DNA of 64,000 bases, from positions 186,001 through 250,000 of the forward strand of contig NZ_BMDP01000001.1 of NCBI RefSeq assembly GCF_014635845.1, written 5' to 3'. The translations under genes and the position numbers were made by a program. How positions within the stretch are numbered: position 1 is the first letter of the stretch; each line of letters starts with the position of its first letter. A model generated the notes under the pieces. It worked only from the letters and a program-made list of their open reading frames with translations. It searched no databases and was not told where the DNA came from. Shown here piece after piece: positions 48,765 to 58,091 of the stretch. The DNA is from Oxalicibacterium solurbis (GTDB lineage Bacteria > Pseudomonadota > Gammaproteobacteria > Burkholderiales > Burkholderiaceae_D).

Positions 48765-49048
48765 TGGAAAAACCCACACCGCCGCCCAATGCCGTCGCGA
48801 TCGCCTACAACAACGGCGACGCTGCTCCGCGCGTGGTCGCCAAGGGGCGCGGCATGGTGGCAGAACAGATCATCGAACGGGCGAAGGAACATGGTGTTGC
48901 CATTCATGAATCGAAGGAACTGGTTTCACTGTTGATGCAGGTCGAACTGGACGATCAAATCCCCCCTGCGCTGTACCGCGCAGTGGCCGAACTTTTGGCG
49001 TGGCTGTATCGCGTCGAGGCTGCCCAACAACGCGGCGGCAATGTATGA
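48761..49048 (+). CDS. FhlB/FlhX-like stand-alone FlhB C-terminal domain
   Basis: 95 residues. It matches the part of FlhB that follows the autocleavage site: AVAIAYNNGDAAPRVVAKGRG, IIERAKEHGVAIHESKELVS, ELDDQIPPALYRAVAELLAW. Where FlhB has NPTH this protein has PPPN, so it cannot self-cleave and already mimics the cleaved fragment. Homologues (FlhX in Campylobacter, YlqH in Bacillus) can interact with the export gate. No membrane part. Tandem ATGs at 48761 and 48764. Confidence 0.85.
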   Translation: MMEKPTPPPNAVAIAYNNGDAAPRVVAKGRGMVAEQIIERAKEHGVAIHESKELVSLLMQVELDDQIPPALYRAVAELLAWLYRVEAAQQRGGNV

Positions 49049-49096
49049 TGACGGGCGGCAAGGAATCGCGCCCGATGCCTTGGTTGAAGAAATAAG

Positions 49097-49855
49097 ATGA
49101 CGCTTGTGAGCAATTACGAAGAAGACAATCTGAGCCAATATCGGGTGACCTCCCGCCGGGAAGTCCTCTCCCTGATGCGCGCCCTTAGAGACCGCAATCA
49201 ACTGGTCAGGATGATCCTCAACCAGGGCCACGATACGATTGTCACATCGATTCTCGATGTCGACGACACAAACGATACGATGATCCTCGACGTCGCACCG
49301 ACCGCGACGATGAATCAGCGCGTGCTCGACAGCAACAAGCTGTCGTTCGAAACCGTGCTCGACAACATTCGCATCCTGTTCTCGACGACACAAGCGGAAA
49401 GCTGCCAGTACGAAAACCTGCCAGCCTTCATCGTTCCCCTGCCTGACAACGCAGTCCGGTTGCAGCGTCGCGAGTTCTATCGCGTGCCGACACCTGTTAC
49501 CGCGCCTATCCTGTGCACTGTTCCATTCATTACCGAAGACGGACAACAGGTTTCGATCGTCACGACGCTCTACAACATCAGCGGCGGCGGCATTTCGATG
49601 GTCGATGAAAAAAAGATGCTGGATACGACCAGCGGACGCATCTACAACAATTGCCGCATCGACCTGCCCGGCAACCCGGTTACGGTCACACTGCAGGTCC
49701 GCAATCACATGGAACTGGCTCTCACCAACGGCAAGAACGTCAACCGCATCGGATGCGCGTTCCTGGATCCGTCCAACGGCACGCTGGCCGCCGTGCAGAA
49801 ATACATTACAAAACTGGAAAGAGACCAGAACGCGAAAGCGACCGGCCTGGGCTGA
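49097..49855 (+). CDS. ycgR: Flagellar brake protein YcgR (PilZ, c-di-GMP receptor)
   Basis: 252 residues. N-terminal YcgR domain at about 15-110 (SRREVLSLMRALRDRNQLV), C-terminal PilZ domain from about 115. The c-di-GMP motifs are intact: RREFYR (RxxxR) and NISGGGIS (N/DxSxxG). Binding of c-di-GMP lets YcgR act on the FliG/MotA interface to slow the motor. Together with the diguanylate cyclase upstream of fliC it makes a plausible local signalling pair. It follows FhlB by 48 bases and converges on fliE. Confidence 0.93.
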   Translation: MTLVSNYEEDNLSQYRVTSRREVLSLMRALRDRNQLVRMILNQGHDTIVTSILDVDDTNDTMILDVAPTATMNQRVLDSNKLSFETVLDNIRILFSTTQAESCQYENLPAFIVPLPDNAVRLQRREFYRVPTPVTAPILCTVPFITEDGQQVSIVTTLYNISGGGISMVDEKKMLDTTSGRIYNNCRIDLPGNPVTVTLQVRNHMELALTNGKNVNRIGCAFLDPSNGTLAAVQKYITKLERDQNAKATGLG

Positions 49856-49939
49856 CGGGTTGATAGTTCGACGGTGGCGGCAAACGGCATTGCGCCGTCA
49901 GCCGCTGCGGTGATACCCGCAAAAATCGGATCTGCAGAA

Positions 49940-50293
49940 TCAGACCTGCATGTTCATGATGTCCTGATAGGCCGACACCAGCTTGTTGCGCACCTGGACG
50001 GTGGCCTGGAACGAGATGCTCGCCTTTTGCATCGAGATCATCACATCCGACAGATTGACCTTGTCGTCGCCCATCGTGAAGCGATCCCCCAACTGGGTAG
50101 CGCTGTTCTGCGCCGCCGCGACGCTGTCCAGCGACGACTTCAATGCCTGCGAAAAATCGACCTTGGCGGCAGGCTGCTCGATCGCCTTCGTACCTTCCAG
50201 CGGCTGCGCCGGCTGGTGCGCACGCGCTGCAGTCGCCTTCAGTTGCGCTACCATTGCCTGGATCGCGCTTGAATCGATCCCGTTGACCTTCAT
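49940..50293 (-). CDS. fliE: Flagellar hook-basal body complex protein FliE
   Basis: 117 residues from ATG 50293 with GGAGAATACG before it. Core DFSQALKSSLDSVAAAQNSA, DKVNLSDVMISMQKASISFQ, VRNKLVSAYQDIMNMQV. FliE links the MS ring to the rod. It is divergent from fliF, so both depend on the 286-base region 50294-50579, in which I saw no convincing sigma-28 or sigma-54 site. Confidence 0.96.
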   Translation of the reverse strand: MKVNGIDSSAIQAMVAQLKATAARAHQPAQPLEGTKAIEQPAAKVDFSQALKSSLDSVAAAQNSATQLGDRFTMGDDKVNLSDVMISMQKASISFQATVQVRNKLVSAYQDIMNMQV

Positions 50294-50579
50294 CGTATTC
50301 TCCATCGTTGCGGGAGCGGCTATCATTTCCGCCACACTTGCTTGTACTGCCTTGTTTGTATTGCGTTTTCCCGGCTGCTCAGCAGCAACCGACTACCCTG
50401 CCAAGTTATCATGCGTCGCCGTGCGAAACGGTCTGATAAGCCATGAAAACCCCGCTCTGTTCTTCCAATTGAATTTCCTCGAAGCATCGACAATCCATGC
50501 TACGGAAAAAAGTTTGAACAGCGAGCTTACCCATGAAGAATTCATACGCATCTGACCGCAGCCTGACAGGAGTCGCATC

Positions 50580-52352
50580 ATGGCAGTAGTCGTCGCAGAC
50601 GAAGGCAACCTGACGCCGGACGTTGCCGGCGCACGCCCGGCTTCGCCCGCCAACGTGTTCATGGACATGGCGCGTTCGCCGAACGGCAAGCGCTTCCTGC
50701 TGATGGCCGGCGTCGCCGCCGTCATCTCGATCATGATCGGCATCGTGCTGTGGAGCCAGAAGCCGGACTATCGCGTGCTCTTCTCCAATTTCTCCGACCG
50801 CGACGGCGGCGCCATCGTCGCGTCGCTGCAGGCAGCCAACATCCCCTACAAGTTTGCCGAAGGCGGCACCGCCATCCTGGTGCCGGCCGACCGCGTGCAT
50901 GAGGTGCGCCTGAAGCTGGCCGCCGAAGGCCTGCCGAAAGGCGGCAACGTCGGCTTCGAGCTGATGGAAAACCAGAAGCTCGGCATCTCGCAATTCCTCG
51001 AACAGGTGAACTTCCAGCGCGCGCTGGAAGGCGAACTGGCACGCTCGATCCAGTCGATCTCCGCCGTGCAGGCGGCGCGTGTGCATCTGGCGATTCCGAA
51101 AGCTTCCGTGTTTGTGCGCGACCAGCAGAAACCGACTGCATCCGTGCTGCTGAACCTGCATCCTGGCCGCATTCTCGATCAACAGCAGGTCAGCGCCATC
51201 GTCCATCTGGTCGCCAGTAGCGTGCCCGAGCTGTCGCCGAAGAATGTCACCATCGTCGATCAGGCCGGCAACCTGCTGTCCGAAAACAACAAACCCGCTG
51301 GCACCAACACGATGGATCCGTCGCAGCTGAAATACGTGCAGGAGCTGCAGAACAATATCGTCAGACGCATCGAATCGATCATCACGCCGATCGTCGGCCA
51401 GAACAACGTCCGTGCCGAAGCGACGGCCGATGTCGATTTCTCGACCAGCGAACAGGCTGCCGAGATCTACAAGCCGAACCAGATGCCCAACAGCGCAACC
51501 GTCCGCAGCCAGCAGACCAGCGAATCGAGCAATGGCGGCTCCTCCGCTTCCGGCGTTCCGGGCTCGCTGACCAACCAGCCGGCGCCGTCCGCCACCGCGC
51601 CGCTGACCGCACCGCAGTTGAATCCGGACGGCACACCGATGACGCCGGCCCAGCAGGCCGCTGCCCAGGCGGCACAAGCGCAAGGCGGCCAGGCAGCACC
51701 AGGCACGCCAGGTGCCGCAGCAGCCGCTGCCAACGCACAGACACCAGCCACGCCGACGCAACGCGACGTCACGACCAATTATGAAGTCGACAAGACCGTG
51801 CGCTACGTGCAACAGCCGATGGGTGGCCTGAAACGCCTGTCGGTTGCCGTGGTCGTCAATTACAAGCGCGTCACCGGCAAGGACGGCAAGTCCAGCCTGC
51901 AACCGCTGTCGGATGCCGAAAAGGCGCAGATCACCGATCTGGTGCGTGAAGCGATGGGCTACAACAAGGATCGCGGCGATACGCTGAACGTCGTCAACAG
52001 CCCGTTCGCCACCGCGCATGAAGAACCGCTGCCGCCGCTTTGGAAACGGCCGGAAATGATCGATATGGCAATCCAGGCCGCCAAATACGTTCTGCTTGGC
52101 ATCGTGCTGCTGATTCTGTACCGTAAGGTCCTGAGGCCGATGCTCAACAAGCTGAATCCGGAACCGCTGTCGCTGACCGATGAAACGGCCGGCGAAGGCG
52201 CGGAGAAGGTGCAGGAAATCGAGCAGGATCTCGGCCCGATGGGCGTGCAACAGCACACCTATCAGCAGAATCTGGAAGCCGCCAAGCAACTGGCACGCCA
52301 GGATCCTAAGGTCGTCGCAAACATCGTGAAGGCGTGGGTGGGAAATGATTGA
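50580..52352 (+). CDS. fliF: Flagellar MS-ring protein FliF
   Basis: 590 residues. Two transmembrane segments (about 43-60 and 497-515), the YscJ/FliF domain (SNFSDRDGGAIVASLQAANI, VHLAIPKASVFVRDQQKPTA), and a C-terminal FliG-binding tail (VVANIVKAWVGND). Between about residues 332 and 396 is a Pro/Ala/Gln/Gly-rich stretch (QQAAAQAAQAQGG) that lies in the periplasmic part. The 3' end overlaps fliG by eight bases. Confidence 0.97.
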   Translation: MAVVVADEGNLTPDVAGARPASPANVFMDMARSPNGKRFLLMAGVAAVISIMIGIVLWSQKPDYRVLFSNFSDRDGGAIVASLQAANIPYKFAEGGTAILVPADRVHEVRLKLAAEGLPKGGNVGFELMENQKLGISQFLEQVNFQRALEGELARSIQSISAVQAARVHLAIPKASVFVRDQQKPTASVLLNLHPGRILDQQQVSAIVHLVASSVPELSPKNVTIVDQAGNLLSENNKPAGTNTMDPSQLKYVQELQNNIVRRIESIITPIVGQNNVRAEATADVDFSTSEQAAEIYKPNQMPNSATVRSQQTSESSNGGSSASGVPGSLTNQPAPSATAPLTAPQLNPDGTPMTPAQQAAAQAAQAQGGQAAPGTPGAAAAAANAQTPATPTQRDVTTNYEVDKTVRYVQQPMGGLKRLSVAVVVNYKRVTGKDGKSSLQPLSDAEKAQITDLVREAMGYNKDRGDTLNVVNSPFATAHEEPLPPLWKRPEMIDMAIQAAKYVLLGIVLLILYRKVLRPMLNKLNPEPLSLTDETAGEGAEKVQEIEQDLGPMGVQQHTYQQNLEAAKQLARQDPKVVANIVKAWVGND

Positions 52353-53340
52353 TAACGGCGTACACAAAGGAGCGGTACTGATGCTCGCGCTCGGTGCCGA
52401 CGAAGCGGCCGAAGTCATGAAGTATCTCGGCCCGCGCGAAGTGCAGAAACTCGGCGCGGCGATGTCGACGATGAAGGCGATCCAGAGCGAAGAGCTGGTC
52501 TCTGTACTCGGCGAATTCCGTGCGGAGACCGAAAAAAACACATCGCTCGGCCTCGACTCCGACGACTACATCCGCGACGTGCTGACCAAGGCGCTGGGCG
52601 ACGACAAGGCCGCCTCGCTGATTAACCGCATTCTCGGCGCACGCGATTCCAGCGGCATCGAAAGCCTGAAGTGGATGGACGCGCAATCGGTCGCCGATCT
52701 CGTGCGCAACGAACATCCGCAGATCATCGCCACCATCCTCGTTCACCTCGAACGCGATCAGGCCAGCGAAGTACTGGATCATTTCACCGAACGGCTGCGC
52801 AACGATTGCGTGCTGCGCATCGCCACGCTGGACGGCGTGCAACCGGCCGCATTGCGCGAGCTGAACGAAGTGCTGACCAAGCTCCTCACCGGCAATGAAA
52901 ATTTGAAGAAGAAACCGATGGGCGGCATCCGCACCGCGGCAGAAATCCTCAACTATTTCAGCGGCGAGAACGAAACCTCGGTCATGTCCAATCTGAAGAA
53001 CTACGATGCCGACATGGCGCAGAAGATCATGGACGAAATGTTCGTGTTCGAGAACATCCTCGACATTGAGGATCGTGGCATCCAGCTGCTGCTGCGCGAA
53101 GTGCAGTCCGAAACGCTGATCATCGCGCTGAAAGGCGCCACGCCGGAACTGCGCGAGAAGTTCTTCAAGAACATGTCGTCGCGGGCAGGCGAAATGATGC
53201 GCGAAGATCTCGAATCGAAAGGACCGGTGCGCCTGTCCGAAGTCGAATCGAACCAGAAGGAAATCCTGCAGATCATCCGCCGTCTGGCGGACGAAGGCCA
53301 ACTGACACTGGGCGGAAAAGCAGAAGATGCTTATGTCTAA
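52345..53340 (+). CDS. fliG: Flagellar motor switch protein FliG
   Basis: 331 residues. Rotor protein that transmits torque from the stator. EHPQIIATILVHLERDQASE (middle) and a C-terminal torque domain with MFVFENILDIEDRGIQLLLR. ATG overlaps the end of fliF and the stop overlaps fliH, so the run is translationally coupled. Confidence 0.98.
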   Translation: MIDNGVHKGAVLMLALGADEAAEVMKYLGPREVQKLGAAMSTMKAIQSEELVSVLGEFRAETEKNTSLGLDSDDYIRDVLTKALGDDKAASLINRILGARDSSGIESLKWMDAQSVADLVRNEHPQIIATILVHLERDQASEVLDHFTERLRNDCVLRIATLDGVQPAALRELNEVLTKLLTGNENLKKKPMGGIRTAAEILNYFSGENETSVMSNLKNYDADMAQKIMDEMFVFENILDIEDRGIQLLLREVQSETLIIALKGATPELREKFFKNMSSRAGEMMREDLESKGPVRLSEVESNQKEILQIIRRLADEGQLTLGGKAEDAYV

Positions 53341-54040
53341 CGTCATCCCGAAGGAAAAGCAGTCCGCCTACCAGCGATGGGAGATGGAATCGTTCGGCGA
53401 GCAGGAAATGCTCGCGACGAACGATGCTGCAGTGGAACACGCACGTGCCAGTGCCGCCGCCGAGAAGGAACGCCTGGCAGAAATCGCCCGCAAGCTCGAT
53501 GAAGACTGCGAAGAAGCACGCGCCAAAGGCTATGCCGCCGGCCTTTCCGAAGGACGCAAGGCCGGCATCGAAGACGGTCGCACCGCGGGTATCGCCGAAG
53601 GCCGCCTGCAGGCCGAACAGGAAAGACAATTGCTGCGACAGATCGCCGAAACCTTCGGTACCGAAGTCGCGCGCGCCAACGAACTGATTGCCGCCGACAT
53701 GCTGGATCTGTCGCTCGATCTCGCCAAGGCGATGCTGAAGACCGCGCTGAAGATTCGCCCCGAGCTGGTAGTCCCGGTCGTGCGCGAAGCCATCCACTAT
53801 CTGCCGACGCTGCAGCAGCCTGCGCTGTTGCATCTGCATCCGGAAGATGCGGTTCTGATCGCTGAACATTTAGGCGACGAAATCAGCACCGCCGGCTGGC
53901 GCGTCGTTGAAGATACGCAAATGGAACGCGGCGGCTGCCGCGTCGAAACCGCCAGCAATCAGGTCGACGCCACCGCACCCGTCCGCTGGCAGCGCATTGC
54001 CGCTGCGCTCGGCAAGGAATCCGACTGGCTGGAATCGTGA
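53327..54040 (+). CDS. fliH: Flagellar assembly protein FliH
   Basis: 237 residues (an in-frame ATG at 53333 is an alternative start). It regulates the FliI ATPase and tethers it to the C ring. Central glycine-repeat (GxxxG) helix: [35 protein letters not shown]. The C-terminal domain has [14 protein letters not shown]. Overlaps fliG and fliI. Confidence 0.93.
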   Translation: MLMSNVIPKEKQSAYQRWEMESFGEQEMLATNDAAVEHARASAAAEKERLAEIARKLDEDCEEARAKGYAAGLSEGRKAGIEDGRTAGIAEGRLQAEQERQLLRQIAETFGTEVARANELIAADMLDLSLDLAKAMLKTALKIRPELVVPVVREAIHYLPTLQQPALLHLHPEDAVLIAEHLGDEISTAGWRVVEDTQMERGGCRVETASNQVDATAPVRWQRIAAALGKESDWLES

Positions 54041-55479
54041 ACACCGACACGCCAGCATTGCCCTCACCTGCGCCACCGGCCGCTCCTGTGTCCCATAGCG
54101 GACGCTGGCAATCCTATCTGCGCGACTGCCGCACGCTGCTCGACATCGCCGAGCCGATGCAGATTTCCGGCCGCATCACGCGCGTCGCCGGCCTCGTGAT
54201 GGAAGCAGTCGGCCTGCGCCTGGCTGTCGGCAGCGCCTGCACGATTCCGCTGCCCAGCGGCACGCGCATCGAAGCCGAAGTCGTCGGCTTCGATGAAGAC
54301 AAACTGTTCCTGATGCCGCAAAGCGATGTCGAAGGCATCGTTCCCGGCACGCGCGTCTATCCGGTCGAGGTCGCGCAATCGCTGCCGCGCCCCGGTGCCG
54401 TCACGCATCCGCGCCGCCGTCCGAGCGACCGCACGCGCCACCTGCCGGTCGGCATCGAACTGCTGGGCCGTGTGGTCGACGGCGCCGGCCGCCCGCTCGA
54501 CTCCCTCGGCCCGTTGCAGGCCGTGCATTCCGCCCCGCTCAACGTGCGCGCCGCCAATCCGCTGGGACGCGCACCGATCACCGATCCGCTGGACGTCGGC
54601 GTGCGCGCGATCAACAGCATGCTGACCGTCGGCCGCGGGCAGCGCATGGGCCTGTTCGCCGGCTCCGGCGTCGGCAAGAGCGTCTTGCTCGGCATGATGG
54701 CACGCTACACGACGGCCGACGTGATCGTGGTCGGCCTGATCGGCGAACGCGGCCGCGAGGTCAAGGAATTCATCGAACAGATTCTCGGCGACGAAGGCCT
54801 GGCACGCTCCGTCGTCGTCGCCGCACCAGCCGATACGCCGCCGCTGATGCGTCTGCAGGGTGCAGCCTATGCGACGACAATCGCCGAACATTTCCGCGAC
54901 GAAGGCAAGGATGTACTGCTGATCATGGATTCGCTGACGCGCTATGCGATGGCGCAGCGCGAGATTGCGCTGGCGATCGGCGAGCCGCCGGCAACCAAGG
55001 GCTATCCGCCTTCCGTCTTCGCCAAGCTGCCGGCGCTGGTGGAACGCGCCGGCAACGGCCGCGAAGGTGGCGGCTCGATCACCGCCTTCTACACGGTGCT
55101 GACCGAAGGCGACGACCAGCAGGACCCGATCGCCGATTCCGCGCGCGCGATCCTGGACGGCCACATCGTGCTGAACCGCTCGCTGGCTGAAGCCGGCCAC
55201 TATCCGGCGATCGACATCGAACAGTCGATCAGCCGCGCGATGCACAACATCACCAGCCCCGAACACCAGAAACAGGCGCGCAAGCTGAAACAGCTGGCCT
55301 CGCGCTATGCGCGCAACCGCGACCTGATCAGCGTCGGCGCCTACAGCGCCGGCTCCGACCCGGTACTGGACGAAGCGATCGCGCTGAACGAAAAAATAGA
55401 GTCATTCCTGCAACAGGACATCACCGAACGCGCCGGCATAAACGAGAGCTTGGGGCAACTTGCCTCGCTTTTCTCGTGA
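54037..55479 (+). CDS. fliI: Flagellum-specific ATP synthase FliI
   Basis: 480 residues from a GTG overlapping the fliH stop (GTGA). Type III export ATPase. Walker [16 protein letters not shown], Walker B in [19 protein letters not shown], and the conserved [20 protein letters not shown]. The N-terminal tail is Pro/Ala-rich. Confidence 0.98.
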   Translation: MNTDTPALPSPAPPAAPVSHSGRWQSYLRDCRTLLDIAEPMQISGRITRVAGLVMEAVGLRLAVGSACTIPLPSGTRIEAEVVGFDEDKLFLMPQSDVEGIVPGTRVYPVEVAQSLPRPGAVTHPRRRPSDRTRHLPVGIELLGRVVDGAGRPLDSLGPLQAVHSAPLNVRAANPLGRAPITDPLDVGVRAINSMLTVGRGQRMGLFAGSGVGKSVLLGMMARYTTADVIVVGLIGERGREVKEFIEQILGDEGLARSVVVAAPADTPPLMRLQGAAYATTIAEHFRDEGKDVLLIMDSLTRYAMAQREIALAIGEPPATKGYPPSVFAKLPALVERAGNGREGGGSITAFYTVLTEGDDQQDPIADSARAILDGHIVLNRSLAEAGHYPAIDIEQSISRAMHNITSPEHQKQARKLKQLASRYARNRDLISVGAYSAGSDPVLDEAIALNEKIESFLQQDITERAGINESLGQLASLFS

Positions 55480-55514
55480 TTGCCCCCGCATCCGGAAAAA
55501 TATAATCGGTAAAA

Positions 55515-55955
55515 ATGGCCACATCTTCCGCACTCGGCACTCTGATCGAACTGGCAACACGGGATACCGACGAAGCCGCCAAGCGACTCGGCCAGTGCAT
55601 GAAGGCCGCCGAGGATTGCGAGCAGAAACTGGCCTTGCTGACGCAGTATCGCGACGACTATGCAGCGCGCTTCCAGCAAAGCCTGACGGCCGGGCTGACG
55701 GCGATGGGCTATCGCAACTACCAGCAGTTTCTCGACAAGCTGGATCAGGCGATCGCCGCGCAGCAGCAAATCGTGCGTGATGCGCATGCACGCGTCGAGC
55801 GGGAGAAATCGGCCTGGCAGGCCTGCGAACGCAAGCGCATGTCGTACGGCACGCTGGCCGAGCGCGCGGAAAAGGCGCAGCAGCAGAAGGACAACAAGCG
55901 CGACCAGAAGCAGATGGACGAGCACGCGGCAAGGCAATTGCTGTACAAACGATAA
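55515..55955 (+). CDS. fliJ: Flagellar export protein FliJ
   Basis: 146 residues, coiled-coil throughout (heptads in QFLDKLDQAIAAQQQIVRDA, RAEKAQQQKDNKRDQKQMDE). It is the central stalk-like protein of the FliI ATPase ring. Position between fliI and fliK supports the call; sequence is weakly conserved in this family. Confidence 0.9.
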   Translation: MATSSALGTLIELATRDTDEAAKRLGQCMKAAEDCEQKLALLTQYRDDYAARFQQSLTAGLTAMGYRNYQQFLDKLDQAIAAQQQIVRDAHARVEREKSAWQACERKRMSYGTLAERAEKAQQQKDNKRDQKQMDEHAARQLLYKR

Positions 55956-55990
55956 CGATCAGAGAATAACGATCAGAACGGGCGATCACC

Positions 55991-57220
55991 ATGAGCACAC
56001 CATCGATCAGCAACGCACTCAACGCCGTGATGCCGACGCCGCAAACCGGCAAGGCTGGCGATGCCGCCGCAGCGGACGGCACCTTCAACCAGATGCTGAC
56101 CCGCGAAATGGGACTCCAGAATCGCGACACGGCGCAAACGAACAAGGCAACCGACAACAACGCTCAGGGAACCCGCAAGGACGGCACCGACGCCGGCAAG
56201 ACCAAGAACGATTCCGCTTCGGCCGCCGACGGCAACGGTACGCCGGCCGACGGCACCAAGGCTGCGGACGACAAGACGGCACAAGCCGCCGACGGCAAGA
56301 CCGCCGACAAGGACGACAAGCAGGCCGATGCCGCCACCGAACCGTCCGACATTCTCGCCTTCGTCACCGCGCTGACGCAGGCCGGCGCGAACGGCAATGC
56401 CACGCCGGTTTCCGCCAGCGATGAAATCAAGGACCGCATCGCCGCCGCAATCGACGGCGGCAAGGGCATCGACGGCAAGGCTGCGCCGGTCGCATTCGGC
56501 ACTGCCCCCATCGAAGACAAGACCGGCCCCGCCGCCAACAAGCAGGCCGATTTCGTCGCTTCGCTCGACAAGGCGATGCAGGGCAAGGAAACCGACACCG
56601 GCAAGACGGCGACTACCGCTGCCAAGAGCGGCAATGCAGACATGGCTGCCGCCGTGCAGGCCGCCGTCGCCAAGAGTGCGGAACAGGCAACTGTCCCGAC
56701 GCCGCAAAACATCGCGGCAGTCGCCGTCGCCACCACGGCTGCCCTGCAGCAGCACGTCAACGAACTGCAGGATCCGCAATCGAACCGCCTGCTGCCGCAG
56801 GTCGGTACCGACGACTGGGGCCAGTCGCTCGGCCAGAAAGTGGTCTGGATGATCCAGGGCGCGCAGCAGAGCGCGACGCTGACGCTGAATCCGCCGGACC
56901 TCGGTCCGATGCAGGTCGTCCTCCACGTCAACAACAACCAGGCCACGGCCAACTTCACCGCGCACCAGCCGGAAGTCCGCCATGCGCTGGAAGCCGCGAT
57001 GCCGCGCCTGCGCGAGATGCTCAGCGAATCGGGCATCCAGCTCGGTCAGTCGAACGTCAGCGCCGGCCTGCCGAACCAGCAAAACAACGCCTCCGGCGAT
57101 CAGCGCCAGAACGGACGTCCGTCCGGTCAGGGCAGCAATGCTGTCGAAACGGCAGCCGTCAACGTCAGCCACGTGCCGGTGACGGCTGCAGGCAACGGCC
57201 TGGTCGATACCTTCGCCTGA
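55991..57220 (+). CDS. fliK: Flagellar hook-length control protein FliK
   Basis: 409 residues. Long low-complexity N-terminus rich in Ala, Asp, Gly and Lys (DDKTAQAADGKTADKDDKQA), then a conserved C-terminal domain at about 265-360: GQKVVWMIQGAQQSATLTLN, PPDLGPMQVVLHVNNN, HALEAAMPRLREMLSESGI. It measures hook length and triggers the FlhB specificity switch. Standard position after fliJ. Confidence 0.93.
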   Translation: MSTPSISNALNAVMPTPQTGKAGDAAAADGTFNQMLTREMGLQNRDTAQTNKATDNNAQGTRKDGTDAGKTKNDSASAADGNGTPADGTKAADDKTAQAADGKTADKDDKQADAATEPSDILAFVTALTQAGANGNATPVSASDEIKDRIAAAIDGGKGIDGKAAPVAFGTAPIEDKTGPAANKQADFVASLDKAMQGKETDTGKTATTAAKSGNADMAAAVQAAVAKSAEQATVPTPQNIAAVAVATTAALQQHVNELQDPQSNRLLPQVGTDDWGQSLGQKVVWMIQGAQQSATLTLNPPDLGPMQVVLHVNNNQATANFTAHQPEVRHALEAAMPRLREMLSESGIQLGQSNVSAGLPNQQNNASGDQRQNGRPSGQGSNAVETAAVNVSHVPVTAAGNGLVDTFA

Positions 57221-57553
57221 TCGCTTTCTCCGCCGGAGCGCCGCATAGGCGGCACTCCGGCTTCTGCCCTCTTCCCTGTCTTACCCGTCCTTCCCGCCGG
57301 CCGCCTCTCTGAAAGTCATCGCTCTTTTTGCGCCGTTCCGGGTGTGCGTCGCGCGGCAATGATGGTTTAATAGCATCCTGAATGCGGGCTTCCTCATCGA
57401 CGGAAGCCCGCCACAGAACCGGCACCGGGATGCCGCGATGAAGTGAATGCGCCGATATACGCCGTGTTCCCCTCTCTTTTCAAAGCATCCTGCGTGTCGC
57501 TTTTTTTTGATAATGGCATGCAATGGAAGTCATGCCGCACTTGAGGAAGACAG
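57221..57553 (+). promoter_or_regulatory. fliK-fliL intergenic region with several stem-loops
   Basis: 333 gene-free bases. Hairpin near 57237-57262 (arms of CCGGAG-GCCGC type, one mismatch), a perfect 10-bp stem GCGGGCTTCC/GGAAGCCCGC at 57384-57411, and GGCATG/CATGCC at 57515-57536 just before the fliL start. A possible -10 GATAAT is at 57509-57514 but without a clear -35. The region probably ends fliFGHIJK and starts fliLMNOPQR. Confidence 0.45.
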
Positions 57554-58075
57554 ATGGCAACAGGCAAAAGCGCCCCGAAAAAATCCGCAGATACTCCGGC
57601 AGCAGAAGGCAAGCCCAAGTCGCGCCTGCTGCTTATCGTGCTCATCCTGCTGATCGTGCTCGGTGCGGGCGGTGCCGCCGCCTGGTATTTCCTGGTGTTC
57701 AAGGCAACGCCGGCTGCCGCGCACAATGCAGCGCAACCGGCACCGGTCGCAGTCGCTGCGCCACCCGTGTTCCTGCCGATGGAAGCCTTCACCGTCAACC
57801 TGCAGCCTGAAGACGGCGAGCGTTTCCTGCAAACCACGCTGACCTTGCAGTTGCCTGCACAGGAACAGGTGGAAGTGATCAAGACTTACCTGCCGCACGT
57901 GCGCAGCCGCCTGTTGCTGCTGCTGTCGGGCAAGAAGCCGTCCGAAATCCTGACGGTCGAAGGCAAGCAAAAACTGGCACAGGAAATCATCGATGCGCTC
58001 AAGCAGCCTTTCGTACCGAACGGCCCGAGCGTGAACGTTTCCAGCGTGCTGTTCACGTCGTTCGTCGTCCAGTAG
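57554..58075 (+). CDS. fliL: Flagellar basal body-associated protein FliL
   Basis: 173 residues. Short Lys-rich cytosolic start, one transmembrane helix at about 23-45 (LLLIVLILLIVLGAGGAAAW), then the periplasmic FliL domain (TVNLQPEDGERFLQTTLTLQ; ending NVSSVLFTSFVVQ). It supports stator function. First gene of the fliL-R set. Confidence 0.95.
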   Translation: MATGKSAPKKSADTPAAEGKPKSRLLLIVLILLIVLGAGGAAAWYFLVFKATPAAAHNAAQPAPVAVAAPPVFLPMEAFTVNLQPEDGERFLQTTLTLQLPAQEQVEVIKTYLPHVRSRLLLLLSGKKPSEILTVEGKQKLAQEIIDALKQPFVPNGPSVNVSSVLFTSFVVQ

Positions 58076-58091
58076 ATTCGACAGTAAAACC

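Noticed and set aside
50409-52541. 710-residue minus-strand frame opposite fliF
   Set aside because: Shadow of FliF and the start of FliG, with Arg/Cys/His-rich low-information sequence.
57440-57470. GCCGATAT as a sigma-28 -10 box upstream of fliL
   Set aside because: No TAAAGTTT-like -35 is found 11 bases upstream.
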